DNA of 64,000 nucleotides from Hofstenia miamia (GCA_004352715.1 SCFE01000029.1:1584282-1648281), one strand, 5' to 3'; shown: positions 35,722-47,024, numbered from the stretch's first letter. Made by a program: numbers and translations. The notes: a model not told the origin generated them from the sequence alone.

Positions 35722-36404
35722 AGCATAATCCTTCTAAAATTACAAATTTAACAGATAAATATAGAAATAAAGAAAGGAAAAGAAATTTGATATTTAGAAC
35801 GAATGCTATTAATGGCTTTTCATGCACTGAACGTGTGGACAAATATTTGCAAAAAACATATCTTGCAAGAAGCCAAGTATAATACGCTTCCCGTTAATTT
35901 GAGATCAATACACTGGGCGTGGGAAGACAAATTACAACAGAAGACAGGTGTTTTGTTTGTCTGTTAAAATAGTGCAAACCTGTTGTTAGAAGTCTGTATA
36001 AATAGCTATGTCGCAATGTGGACAGTTGATGGATTATATTCTTTGGAATTTTACTTATATTTGATTTTGGTTTGAATATTTATTTAAAATGCGCAGCTAG
36101 GCATTTTATGCATGTAACGATCTATAGGCTATTGCGAGGGAATTAGATAGTTGTTGCCTTGATCGAAACAATGCATTTAAATAAAGAATAGGTGTAAGGG
36201 ATTTTACTCTGCGCCTACCTAGCTATCTATTCTTTAGTAACAAAATCGAAATAAGGCTAGCTAGCCAACTGTAGGCTGTTATTTATTTACTAACTTGTTT
36301 TAGATCTAAATTAGTAACAGTAGGAGACCTATAACGAGTCCGATAATGACCTTGTATATATTGTTATAGTACAGTTTGTACTTGTATCTATTTTTATCGT
36401 AGGT
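35718..36404. other. unassigned, moderately complex sequence
   Basis: 35860-36330 is less AT-rich and contains short repeated words (agctatctattc and tagatagttgttgcc). No open frame. Could be promoter or terminal-repeat sequence together with the doublet at 36405. Confidence 0.3.
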
Positions 36405-36590
36405 TAGGAAGCTGCATTTAATTTGTAAATAGTTTTTAACTCTTTTTTTCTTGTGGCAGCTAGTGTCTGTTGTTATTAATTGTAGTAATAGTTTATATGT
36501 AGAGTAGGAAGCTGCTTTATTTATTAATTAGTTTTTCTCTCCAGCAGCTAGCGTCATCAGATGTTTGTGTATTAATTATGTTGTTAGAAA
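36405..36590. repeat. 100-bp direct doublet
   Basis: Two units starting at 36405 and 36505: taggaagctgc, a TTTATTT-like stretch, tagtttttn, then cagctagtgtc or cagctagcgtc, and attaatt at the end. Each unit also contains the near-palindromic gcagctagc core. The following 36595-36785 is GC-richer (gctacggcatggcggatggc) and could belong to an LTR, but no partner copy is in the window. Confidence 0.7.
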
Positions 36591-36992
36591 TTACACACAA
36601 GAGAGAGTGAGATAATAAGTCGAATTGAGTTCTTCCTTTATAATCACTTAGTTACGGTACACAATCAAATCAGTCGATGAGAATGAGCTGAGTTAGTGGA
36701 ACTTCACTCTGCTACGGCATGGCGGATGGCTTCTTGGTTATCAGATACCGCTTTGGGCAGTGTGCCCATTACGAACTGGAGTCTCTCTCATATAGTTACC
36801 TAAATAATGGCTGTTACCTGTTACCCTTATATCGTACGGATGCTAAATATAGTTTTGTCTAGATTAAGATATACAGTGTACATGAGATAACGAAAGTTCA
36901 AACAGTTAGACATTACCCCGCTTGGAAGAATCTGTTGTTCGTGATTTCTAAATATTTCTGGATTATTGCACATCTCGGCCTGGGTGACGAAT

Positions 36993-36993
<1 letters not shown>

Positions 36994-37026
<33 letters not shown>

Positions 37027-37070
37027 NATTGCAATAATATGCACACACCGAATAAGACAACAAAACTTCC

Positions 37071-37113
<43 letters not shown>
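36994..37113. repeat. two (TA)n tracts around a single N
   Basis: TA runs at 36994-37026 and 37073-37113 separated by a short unique piece that includes the N at 37027. Confidence 0.9.
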
Positions 37114-37118
<5 letters not shown>

Positions 37119-38340
37119 TAAGTTTAATATCTTTGATGTGATAGCAATATGACGCCATTACAGAGCTTTAGCTAATAAATCACTTCAACATGCATAGCTA
37201 TTATGCATAATGTAAAATACTTAACGTGCTTGAAATCGTAATTTCTTAGAAACTGAATGAATTGCTAGCGACTATATGGTAATGTATGCATAAAGAGCAT
37301 GTTTAGCACCATGTAAATTTTCAAATATTTTCTTAGAAATACACAGATAATTTATGCTTTTTAAATTCTATTTAAGGCTTAAATATAAGAAAAGACGAAA
37401 GGAAATTAATAAATGGGGCTTGTTATACTTAGAAATTTAATGTAAAGACTGAATATTTTATGAACGATACGTAAAACAATTGCTAAATGTAGTTATGAAT
37501 GAGAAGAAATTGTTTTTATTTCCATACGAATCCCATTTACAACGAATATTGATCTATGTTGCAAAATGTTAAAAAATAAATATGAATTGAGATATTAAGG
37601 TTGTTCATGGTGAAAAGTGTTGATTGATAAAAGCAAGCAAACCATCTTTGGAAAAATCATCGATTCCTATAATGAATATTTATTCTTAGCTTAGCAAGAG
37701 AATATGGAAAAATATCCCCTCTACATGCTTCCAATATTGATTTTTTCTGTAAAAAAATTAATAGTAACAATTGCAAAATGCATTTTAAGTGAAAAATTTT
37801 CAATATTTTGACAGATTCTCAAGGAATTCGCCATATTTCTGATCACTTAACATATCACCCATACCCATTGCCATGTTCCTCATCGGAAAATTCTACCTAC
37901 GCTCTTATAATTAAGGATAATGGAAGTATGAAATGAATCTCTAAATATATTCGTTTAAGCATCTATGTAAGCTTCACATTAGATTAATGTCAGTAAGCTA
38001 CCACAGACTAGTTACGTATGTTATAAAAATATTTAATATTTTAGGATTCGTTCTAATGTTGATAAATTTTGACATATTCAAATATTGCTTAAAATCCATT
38101 TTTACTAATACAAGCATAGTAAAAGTAGCATAGATTTTACATACGCTGATGATAACAGAAAAAATTTTTTTTCAATCTCTTAGCCACAAAAACATGCACA
38201 GTTACAAATTTATATTAATCTGTGACAAATTAAGCTTTCTTTAAGTTTATGTAAAAGAAATTAGACAAAATTGCCTTCGGAGCGTACAAATTTCAAAGAT
38301 CTGTCGTTAGTTGTGTCCATCAAAAGCTTCTTCATTCTAG
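37114..38340. other. AT-rich sequence, nothing recognised
   Basis: No open frames of note or motif on either strand. Confidence 0.45.
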
Positions 38341-38344
38341 AGCA

Positions 38345-39510
38345 ATTTTTTTTCTTTTGACTCCACCAAATATTTCTTCAGTTTCTGCATATTTTTGGAT
38401 GTTTCTTTTCCATATCGTCTTTCAAGATACCCCACACCACATTTATATTAGTGAAAGGTCCGCGCATTTACAGGCCACTACAAAATTTGCAGATATTTTT
38501 CAAAGAAACCCAAACCATGCATTTTTGGAAAAAATTAGGAGATGGCTTTAAAGGATCCTGGATATTGTAGACCAATGATACATTTTGTTTCTATGCACCT
38601 GGAGCATAGACTCATCGGTTATGAAAACATTTCTGGAAAATCCATTTACCGACCATACATCACAGAAGCTAACCCGGTCTTCTTTCTGTTGTTGTGTCAA
38701 TAGTGGCTCTTTTTTAATAAAATTTTTGTTTTAATAAATTTCTGCCTTTGAGAATGCTCGGTACACTGTCGATGTTGAGACAACTTTGTTATGGCTTTAT
38801 TAAGCTTTGAGATTAAATATGCAGTTGCTTTCAATGGGTTTTTGTAAATCAATTTCAACAAAACGTTGCCGTTCATTTCCAGTCAACTTGGGGGGGGGGN
38901 AAATTGTAGAAATGGCTTGAGAAGCGTCTTGGCTGTTGCAGACCAATAAGAAATGTTGTTTTTATGCAGTTGGAACATAGAAATCACTTCAGAAAAATCC
39001 ATCCGTTTTTACAGATCACTGTTCTTGAAAATGTTGGCACATTGTCGATGTTGAGACAACCTTGTTATGGGTTTTTTGGAGCTTTGAGTTCAAATGAGCG
39101 GTATATTTTAATGGGTTTTGTAAAGCAATTTTGACAAAACTTTTCTGTTTATTTTAAGTCAACTTGAGGGGTCGCCCATTTCCTTTCTTCCTTTTTAGCG
39201 TGTTCATTTCAGTCAGCTTCTTGAAGTTTCTGTAGAATATTTTTGGGGTTCATATCCGATATTTTGAGTGAAGTTTTGCATTCTATGGTTCCAGTAGAGT
39301 AAAGATATCGCAGAACGTTTCTTGAATCTTGAGATATGTTAAGTGATAATTAATAAAGGACCTGGTCCCATGTGGTGTCTTTATGGCTACTGATGTTGAT
39401 TTTGCGTAATCGCCTAAATGTGTTCGTCCAGAGCATGGCACTTTAATGGGGTGAAAAAACTTGTGTACTGCAGTTAAAGACTTTTTGTATTTAAAATCCG
39501 TTCTCACTTT
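38345..39510 (-). mobile_element. Tc1-like transposase relic, rearranged
   Basis: On the - strand the N-terminal end is near 39510 (MRTDFKYKKSLTAVHKFF), followed by KKLTEMNTLKRKKGNGRPLKLT (about 39160-39240; the GRPxKLT hinge between the two helix-turn-helix parts) and KVVSTSTMCQHF (about 39040-39075). Next are two copies of the catalytic block: SMFQLHKNNISYWS (about 38935-38990) and VFITDESMLQVHRNKMYHW (about 38565-38635), the second retaining the DES acid. The C-terminal WGILKDDMEKKHPKxM-like block lies near 38390-38440. The parts around the single N at 38900 overlap in content (tgtcgatgttgagacaac occurs at 38768 and 39042), so the middle is duplicated or misjoined. Stops in every frame. 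Confidence 0.7.
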
Positions 39511-40990
39511 TTTACCGGAGCTATACGAGGATATTAATTTTCAATGCATTAAAAAATATAATGTAGAGGACACACAAAAAAATAAAGATCTTTAATTAAA
39601 ATTGAAAATACTTACTGAACATCACAATTTAGAAATAATTTTGTTTCTAATAGCAACTAATTAAAATCCCCTTCCTAATAAATCTCTTATTGTCATCTCA
39701 TTTCTATTAACAAGCCTGGGAATAATGCTTCTTGCTATTACAGATTGGTCATAGCCAAATTTTCAGTTATTATGATAAGAGTATTAAGATAAAACCGTCT
39801 TCATAGGTGAACAGCATAGTTTTACATTTAAATTTTGCTGGGCTTTCAGAATACGTTATATTCGGTTATTTGGCAAAGGAGAGTTTTTACAATATTACCG
39901 ATTGACAAATGTGAATAGAGAATTCCAGTTGCTATGACTAAGTTACTGTTATTGTAGCAATTTTGTTAGAGGCAACCTATTAACAAAATATTTCAGTATT
40001 AGGGAACTTAACGGTAGTGAGCTTTGTTATACAACCATCGTTTCTCTAACATCATCAATAAAGATCAAAATCATTTAAAATCTAAAAAACCACTTCTTAG
40101 AGAAAGACAAAGAGAAAACTTATAATGATCTGGTAATTAAGTACTGTGCTTTGCATGTCACTTAAACTGCTTATACTCTTGTATTCAATATCTGTCATGC
40201 AAAAAATGGTTTCATTTTCAATGTGATAATATGAACAAACCTACAATGTCATGAAATACTGATGCCTTAAATGACGTACATCTACAGAAACATTTAATCA
40301 AACCTCATAATCAGGAGCATATCGCAATAGAGTTTCATCAACTTAGTCTGATTGATTCAATTTCACCATGCTCTTCCTTCACTTATTGAAAATTACAAAT
40401 CTGATGTTCCATCAATCTGCTACATACCAAGAAGTGTTAACATAAACTGACATCATGTACTTGGTTCATTACTTAATAACTGCCTCTTGAAATCTAATGA
40501 AGAAAAAATCTTAATAAAATTATTTGCTGTGGCTATGCCTATTTTAAGAGCAGAAAGCCAATGATGAAATAATATACAATACAATTCAAAAATGGCGAGA
40601 AGATGATATAGTGAATCTTTGGAAAGAAGGTGTAGATCATTCCACACTGAGACTATCAAGAGATGACTCAAGTTCTGTTCAAATTTGAAAGTCGCTATAG
40701 CTCTATGAAGTTGGTCAGTTTGACCATACCGCAAATGTCGCCATCTCATAAGGCCTACTACCTGATACTACTGAAAATTTCAAAGACTACAAAAAATTAC
40801 ACCCATTTGAAGATACACCAACAAAGTCTCTTTCAGAATTTACGGCATATCAAATACATTGCAAAACTGTCCCTAAAGATTTAATATTTTTCTCATCTGA
40901 CACTCCATCTTGTTCAACTAAAATGTCTCCTGAATCGTACTTCATGCACTTAATTGTAAAGTTGCCGAAAAATCAGTGTTGTTTCAAAAA
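39511..40990. other. unassigned sequence, possibly upstream part of the following relic
   Basis: 40450-40990 is less AT-biased and has frames of 70-98 codons on both strands. It probably holds decayed reverse transcriptase sequence belonging to the relic at 40996, but I found no RT box. Confidence 0.3.
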
Positions 40991-40995
40991 ATTAC

Positions 40996-41960
40996 ATGCT
41001 GCTGGAATTATCATTATCTGGCATGGACATTCGTCATATCTCAGAGCTTCACAAGGCAGCGCATAGTGCAACATTTAAATTGGTGAGAGATCTCACTGTA
41101 ATTGAAATACTCCATGACAACAAATTCTTCAACGATTTTTCTAAAGAATGCAAGCTTCTTCTCCAACTCAACAAAATGTTCAACGAGTGTTTAATAAAGA
41201 AAAGTTCAAAATTCGTGTTTCTTATCTATCTTTTCTTCTTGAGAAAGCACGACGTCAATCACTTTCATTGCAATATGCCGGATCTAGCTTAACAGGAATA
41301 CTAATATAGAAACTTGGCTGTCACCTTCGACCTAAGGTATTTCAAATTGCTTTCTTTTATTGTATAGGCTACCGTTACTTGCAACTGAAAGCAGATGCCA
41401 ATTCTGTTCCTCTGTTATCCAAGATATCTGGGGTGACCACGGTTCTTCTAATGGAAATTGGTACATGATTAGTAGGGATGATCGTCTTTGGTCCGGCACA
41501 TATTCTATTTGTAGATCTGCAGGATTGCCACCAGCATGTAAAAAAGTGTTTAATCTAAAATAATTTATCCCACCATGGTGATATTTCCTTTTTTCATTGG
41601 TGTCCAGGGAATCTGCTGCTCTAGTTTTCACTGTGAACTCTTCTTTGCAACAATCAAATTTACCTTATGCATCTTCAGAAGCAGGTTATGGAATTAGGTA
41701 GGGAGAATAAAGGAAATATCCGACTCACGATAATGCATCTGAGAAAGAAGGGATTGTGTTTTTTCCCTCTAGCAGCTGAATTCATAGCAGGATGGTAAAG
41801 AACTACTATTAAAACAGCTTCATGTATTTCAAACCGGATCAATGTCGAAGTGCTACTTATGCTGAATTCTCAAGCTTGCTGAGTTATACTATAAAAAACT
41901 TATCAATTACCCTAATAAGGGGCTTTTGCAGCATAATTTTGACGAGATCAGATTTGCAAA
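40996..41960 (+). pseudogene. retroelement C-terminal domain relic (GDH-containing family common in invertebrates)
   Basis: The + strand reads SGMDIRHISELHKAAHSATF (about 41010-41075), then EKARRQSLSLQYAGSSLTGI (41242-41300), GCHLRPKVFQIAFFYCIGYR (41315-41375), CQFCSSVIQDIWGDHG (about 41396-41446), DDRLW and SICRSAGLPPA (about 41478-41535), and finally KGLCFFPLAAEFIAGW (about 41750-41797). The order (a GM motif, a short helical block, a C-x-x-C then GDH motif, a PADV-type position and an FxPLAxExxGG end) is that of an uncharacterised C-terminal region that follows reverse transcriptases in repetitive invertebrate sequences; I know it from recurring predicted proteins rather than from a named element. 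Frameshifts and stops throughout. Function unknown. Confidence 0.6.
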
Positions 41961-42514
41961 TTTTTGATGAATAGCTGATTCAAGATTTGCAATTGCGGAA
42001 CCAAAGCTAAAATTTTAGACTTTTGTAGTCTCATTACAGTTCAGTTCCTAATATCAATCGCAGAAGAATTTCAAATCAGAGTAAATACACTGAACTGACC
42101 TAAAGCATTCTCCCAATTGTTTGTAATAGCATGGTAACTTCAGTTTTTGATGTTATAAATTTAGTAATAATAATAATAATGAAAGACTTTATTTAGCCGC
42201 TGAACAGGAGATAAAGTAGGAGCAGATGGAAGAGTAGGCGAAGTTGGAAAATGGCTTAGCAAAGAGGAAAGACATCAAAGATTTCTTGAAGCTCGCAGTG
42301 GGGAAAAGTAATCAATGGCTGTTGGAGGGTTGAGAGTCAAGATGTAATTAACAGCAATTCAAGCACGATTGAAAAATAAGTGACGAGTGCGATGTTTCTT
42401 GGGACGACGAATGGAGAAAGTGACAACATTATCAGAGTGACTGGAGCGGGAATTAGAGAACTTAATGAAATCAAAAAGATCAAGATCTTAATCAACACGA
42501 AGGCAGTATATCAT
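41961..42514. other. unassigned; begins a possible short interspersed element at 42155
   Basis: An (AAT)n run at 42160-42182 is followed by gaaagactttatttagccgc and then about 330 bases of A/G-rich sequence up to 42514 with no open frame of known type. Confidence 0.35.
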
Positions 42515-43235
42515 TTTGCGTATTTGTTCATTGCGTACTGCAACGTAAGTACTAATCAGGCGTCTAATATAATTGCCAGGCTCAGATTTTCAGTGTTTGG
42601 TGGTCCAGTCTTTCACTGTATTTGTGTTGCCAAGACTAAAACTATCTATTAATTCAAAACTAGTTTGTTCAATGATTTGCTCAACTCATATTATCATCGT
42701 GAATTATGTATGTTGTAATTATATTTTTGATAATATAGGCTCTGATTTATATTCCAATGAAGATACGCAAATCAGGACACAACCTGACCAGACCCTTTTC
42801 CAAAATCTGATCCCATTTAACGCCACTGCTTGATAGATTCATAGAAGAAAATTCACTTCTCAAAGCACTTGNTTTGCGTATTTGTTCATTGCGTACTGCA
42901 ACGTAAGTACTAATCAGGCGTCTAATATAATTGCCAGGCTCAGATTTTCAGTGTTTGGTGGTCCAGTCTTTCACTGTATTTGTGTTGCCAAGACTAAAAC
43001 TATCTATTAATTCAAAACTAGTTTGTTCAATGATTTGCTCAACTCATATTATCATCGTGAATTATGTATGTTGTAATTATATTTTTGATAATATAGGCTC
43101 TGATTTATATTCCAATGAAGATACGCAAATCAGGACACAACCTGACCAGACCCGACGCCTTTTCCAAAATCTGATCCCATTTAACGCCACTGCTTGATAG
43201 ATTCATAGAAGAAAATTCACTTCTCAAAGCACTTG
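42515..43235. repeat. direct duplication across a single N (assembly join)
   Basis: 42515-42871 and 42873-43235 are the same sequence, differing mainly by a 6-base insertion (gacgcc) in the second copy, and meet at the N at 42872. The content has no recognised gene. Best explained as two contig ends or two alleles placed in series. Confidence 0.9.
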
Positions 43236-44640
43236 ACTTGCTAAACTTAATTGCAACAAAATTCATTTAAAAATGGCATAGAACATAATGCAATAGCAAG
43301 AATACAAATATTTCCAGATCATTTATGAAACTGGGTTGTACTCCAAGCAGAGATCGATCTCTTGAATTGACAACAAGTTTTAGGGAGCAGGCTAAAATCT
43401 ATGAATAATTCTGTTGTATGGAGTGTATGCAAGTGCTCAAGGCAGATTTTACTAATCTCAATCCAGATTCCATGTAAAAACAGCAACGTGTCATCAAATC
43501 AAACAAAAATATATGTTTTGCACATGATTAGTACGTGACAGCCAGTGCTTTGCTATGTATTATTTGTCATACGACTAAACCCTTAATGGTATTATTCCAA
43601 ATAATTGCTTATCTATTTTTTTGATAATAGTAATATTAATAATAATAATAATAATAATAATAACAATAACAATGTAAATAATAATTTATTTCAAGTACTC
43701 TGAACACAAGAAGCATAAATGCCAATAAAAATGTAAAAGGAAAGGGTAATATTAGAGTGAATAATGAAGTTAATTATGAAGAGGATGACAAAGATCATTC
43801 TTAATTTTCAAAACAAACAGACATTTTTATTCAGAATAGCTTTAAGAATAGTATTCACAGTCCAAGAGCAGCCTAATGTGAGAATGCGTGTTGCATGTCT
43901 AGTGAAGGGAATGATTTTAAATCTAGTCTTGAAGCTAAAAAGAACCAGGCAGTAGTTCCATTAATTAACACTTGTAATATATACATCTTAAATATGTTTA
44001 GCAACCTCGGTTTTTAAGAATCCACTAACATAAGCATGGAGTTTACAAAGTGATAAACCTTTGATATATTTACAAAATGTAGATTTGTAAAGCATCTAGA
44101 AGCTGCAGGAATTAAAAGTTTTTCGAAATTTCTTAAAGGTGAGTGAGACAAATACTTCAAAAATGTTTGTCCATATTCAGATCAAGATTACTGCTTTTCA
44201 ACATAGAAACAATATCAGGCTGTTTCCAACAAAGACGATATCCAAATTGACAAATTATATTGTTTAAAATTGAAAAGTAATGTTTAGAAAGCTCAAGATG
44301 ACATGACGAAAATAACCAGCTTGGCAAATTGTCTAGACTAAATCATTTAGAGAAAGGGTTTGAGTTAAACACACGAGAGATATCTATAAAAAAAATTAAG
44401 CTATTTCTCTCGATTACCAAATATGAAAGATCTACTTCACTCAGATTTCGTCTTTCATATTTCTTTTCACTTTAATTCAAAACATATTGGTTAATTGGGT
44501 GTTGTATTAATTTAACTTGTTCTCGCAATCATTTATAGACTTGCATTTATCTTTTAAAAGATCTTTAAGATATAAATTTTTAAATACACTAATGTCATTT
44601 AAGACATACACAATGGAAGAAACCAACATTTAGTTTATGG
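43236..44640. other. unassigned; (AAT)n tract at 43624-43670
   Basis: The AAT/AAC microsatellite is followed by A/G-rich sequence to about 43960, in the same order as at 42155 ((AAT)n then purine-rich tail), hinting at two copies of one SINE-like or LINE-tail family. Nothing else recognised. Confidence 0.4.
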
Positions 44641-44699
44641 GATATTTGTTTCTAAAAATTAGGATGTTTTCTTTGATGTTAGTATTGGTACGATCTTGG

Positions 44700-45090
44700 T
44701 TACTTTAAGTTTCTTGTTTATAAATATCAATGTGAAAAATGTAACCATTTTTACATCCGAGAAACCAAGCGACATTTTGAAACTAGGATCAAAGAACATC
44801 TTAGAGGGCATTTAAAAAGTGAAATATATTTGCATGAACACCAAGTAAACAAAGCAAATTTTGAAATATTGCTAAGAACAAAGAACACCAAATTAGCTCA
44901 AGCCCTATTCATAAAAAATGCAACCAAGAACAAGCTATTAAATAGTCAACAAAGTACGATCAATTTACTGAACATATTTTAAGTGTATGCATATTTCAAC
45001 ATCATTTAATGTAGTAATTGTAAATTAAAGAATTAAATCCTACGCATTTGAACACTGACAATGATTTATAAATCGAAGCCGATTGGAAAT
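44700..45090 (+). mobile_element. Penelope-like element, GIY-YIG fragment
   Basis: One open frame from about 44725 to TAA near 44981 reads YKYQCEKCNHFYIRETKRHF, then TRIKEHLRGHLKSEIYLHEH. This is the endonuclease of Penelope-like elements with the C-x-x-C finger ahead of the YIG strand; YIGET is YIRET here, so the conserved Gly is lost. The 5' part is missing. The 3' end (ctgacaatgatttataaatcgaag, about 45053) matches the tail block of the copy at 48 kb and is followed at 45090 by (TA)n. Confidence 0.82.
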
Positions 45091-45111
45091 ATATATATAT
45101 ATATATATATA
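45091..45111. repeat. (TA)n tract at the 3' end of the Penelope-like fragment
   Basis: TA run directly after the element's tail block. Confidence 0.9.
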
Positions 45112-45308
45112 ATGTATTTGCGTGAAACTATTGGGGAAACTGGCTGGATATTTATCAAATCATGCTATCAAATCATCATCGTTTTCCAGTGCAGCTTGCT
45201 AATAGAACATAGCTAAAACGGTTCTCTATTTACAANCACTCGGCCATGACTGCACGAAATTTATATATTTATGAACATACTTACAATGATTCATATTAAA
45301 TATAATAT

Positions 45309-45343
<35 letters not shown>

Positions 45344-45479
45344 GACTTATATTACCACTTTAAATGTACATAAAAAAATAACTAACATTTCCCAAAATAC
45401 AGTGATATTGCCAAAGTTGAGTTTCTCCAGGTTGAATGCTTCTTTAAAAAGAATGAATATGATCTCATGCTACTTTGTA
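45112..45479. other. unassigned; second (TA)n at 45312-45341
   Basis: Contains a single N at 45236 and another TA run; no coding evidence. Confidence 0.4.
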
Positions 45480-46050
45480 TAAAGCGATTTAGAAACACGA
45501 CATTTACTGCAGTCACAGGATAAAAACAGGAACATATATTGTAAAACTTCAAAGTTAGATTTAACGTAATTAGTGAAAAATTCATATATTTCAAATTTGA
45601 AATATTTTGGTCTTGCAAATACGTCGATATTAGTATTGATTATGATGAAGTTTGCTAAAAGAACCACTCTGTAAAAATAGTTTGATGATGATATAGATTT
45701 AATTACTTTTCGAGATTGTAGTATTATTTTCCATGCGTTCTAGAACCGGCTTTCTTTGAAGTAAGTTTTATATAATCATATGGATCAATGTTGTAATTAT
45801 TATTTAGTAGTTTATTTAAAACTATTAAGTCCAAAAGTTGAAATTCGATGGAAATTGGTAAAATCTTAAATCGAGTTAATTCATTATAGTCTATATATTT
45901 CTTATTTGAAGCCCAGTGAATGCAACGTCTTTGAAATTTTTCCAGCTTAATAAATCCCGTCCTTGATGGATACCAAATTTGTGAACCGTATATTAAATGG
46001 GATAATATGTAACTTTTATATAATTGAATTTTTAAGCTGTTAGGTGGCAA
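45480..46050 (-). mobile_element. CR1-like LINE, 3' end of ORF2
   Basis: A clean 108-codon frame on the - strand (46050 to 45724) reads LKIQLYKSYILSHLIYGSQI, then SRTGFIKLEKFQRRCIHWAS, and ELTRFKILPISIEFQLLDLI. This is the region after the RT domain in CR1/jockey type ORF2s (Y-x-x-I-x-x-x-L-x-YGSQ-W). After 45724 the frame is lost, but the C-terminal block continues in another frame (FLSCDCSKCRVSKSLY, about 45475-45525). 5' truncated close to the (TA)n tract at 46122. Compared with the other LINEs in the window this copy is relatively young, since over 100 codons are intact. Confidence 0.8.
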
Positions 46051-46121
46051 AAATGGAACGTATTTCTTCTCAGAAATTAGAATATTTTGATACCTTTAGT
46101 TATAGTATATTAATAGTGATA

Positions 46122-46294
46122 TTATATATATATATATATATATATATANNNNNNNNNNNNNNNNNNNNNNNNNNNNNNNNNNNNNNNNNNNNNNNNNNNN
46201 NNNNNNNNNNNNNNNNNNNNNNNNNNNNNNNNNNNNNNNNNNNNNNNNNNNNNNNNNNNNNNNNNNNNNNNNNNNNNNNNNNNNNNNNNNNNNN

Positions 46295-46329
<35 letters not shown>
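46122..46329. repeat. (TA)n tract containing a 146-N gap
   Basis: TA on both sides of the gap at 46149-46294. This is the last long TA tract in the window. Confidence 0.9.
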
Positions 46330-46332
<3 letters not shown>

Positions 46333-46739
46333 CTTCAAAAATTGTCCAATCAATAGAAAACAGCCAGTTTTGACATTTCAATGATTGCTTCTACACGTTT
46401 TACAGTTCAACTTAAAAACTAACGCATTCAAATTAAAACATAACTCATTCAAATTAAGACATAAGTCATGCAATTTGTAATAAATATCAAACTATGACTT
46501 TATTAAAACATGAAACTGAAAAACAAAGCAAACTATAAACTAAAACAATTTTACGTTATTTTCCATACAGTCCTTGTAAATGATATCTAGGTTTTTGAAT
46601 GAAACGCAGCAACTTTTAGTTTCACAAAGCTTAGGCTTAATCTTGCATTTATTAAAAATAGTTTACTTTCGGGAAGAAATGTTTGGTAAGATTCCGTTTT
46701 TCTACTGCATCAGAAATCCCCATAGACTTAAAGTACATA
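46330..46739. other. unassigned sequence upstream of the signal-peptide exon
   Basis: Contains the near-repeat attcaaattaaaacataact and attcaaattaagacataagt (46427, 46448). Otherwise nothing recognised. Confidence 0.4.
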
Positions 46740-46929
46740 TGCAAGAAAAATTTTACACTATTAGATTATTGTTCAATCAAGTGAATACTACTCAATCTTT
46801 CTTAGAAACACATGACATTTGATAAATACTTTATATGATGTCAGAATCTAAATTACCATTATATCACTGCTAATTTAAAGTAAATTGCCAATTAATATCA
46901 TTATTAAGCATTAATCGACAGTGGTCGAT
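46740..46929 (+). promoter_or_regulatory. 5' flank of the signal-peptide exon, partly duplicated elsewhere
   Basis: The segment with ttagattattgttcaatcaa (about 46759) and gacatttgataa (46813) recurs at 51960-52032 (tagattattgttcaatcac, ggacatttgataa), and ttgccaattaatatcat (46888) resembles the flank of the 22630 exon. Shared flanks support duplication of this gene's 5' end. It may include the promoter and 5'UTR; no clear TATA box position can be assigned in such AT-rich DNA. Confidence 0.4.
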
Positions 46930-47024
46930 ATGCTTGGATTTCTCATAATCTTAACATTTTCTACTTCTTCCTTAGTGGCTCAACTAACTCCTGACTCGGA
47001 TAATGTTTGTAGTAGAGATGAAAT
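46930..47024 (+). CDS. signal-peptide first exon of a secreted or membrane protein, EMI-like start
   Basis: ATG at 46930 opens 31 codons plus two bases and ends at a consensus donor GTAAGT (47025). The first 17 residues, MLGFLIILTFSTSSLVA, form a short hydrophobic signal peptide; the mature start is QLTPDSDNVCSRDE. NVCxR(x)E at the N-terminus is how EMI domains of Draper/MEGF10-type receptors usually begin, so an EMI-EGF receptor is the best guess, on thin evidence. A diverged paralogue at 22630-22726 shares the start context, QLT-S-N-C-R-E pattern, length and donor phase. The following exons (rest of EMI, EGF repeats, TM) were not found downstream, where retroelements fill the next 5 kb. Confidence 0.6.

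Noticed and set aside
41332-41631. 99-codon minus-strand frame
   Set aside because: Opposite a + strand relic with ordered retroelement motifs, so treated as a shadow.
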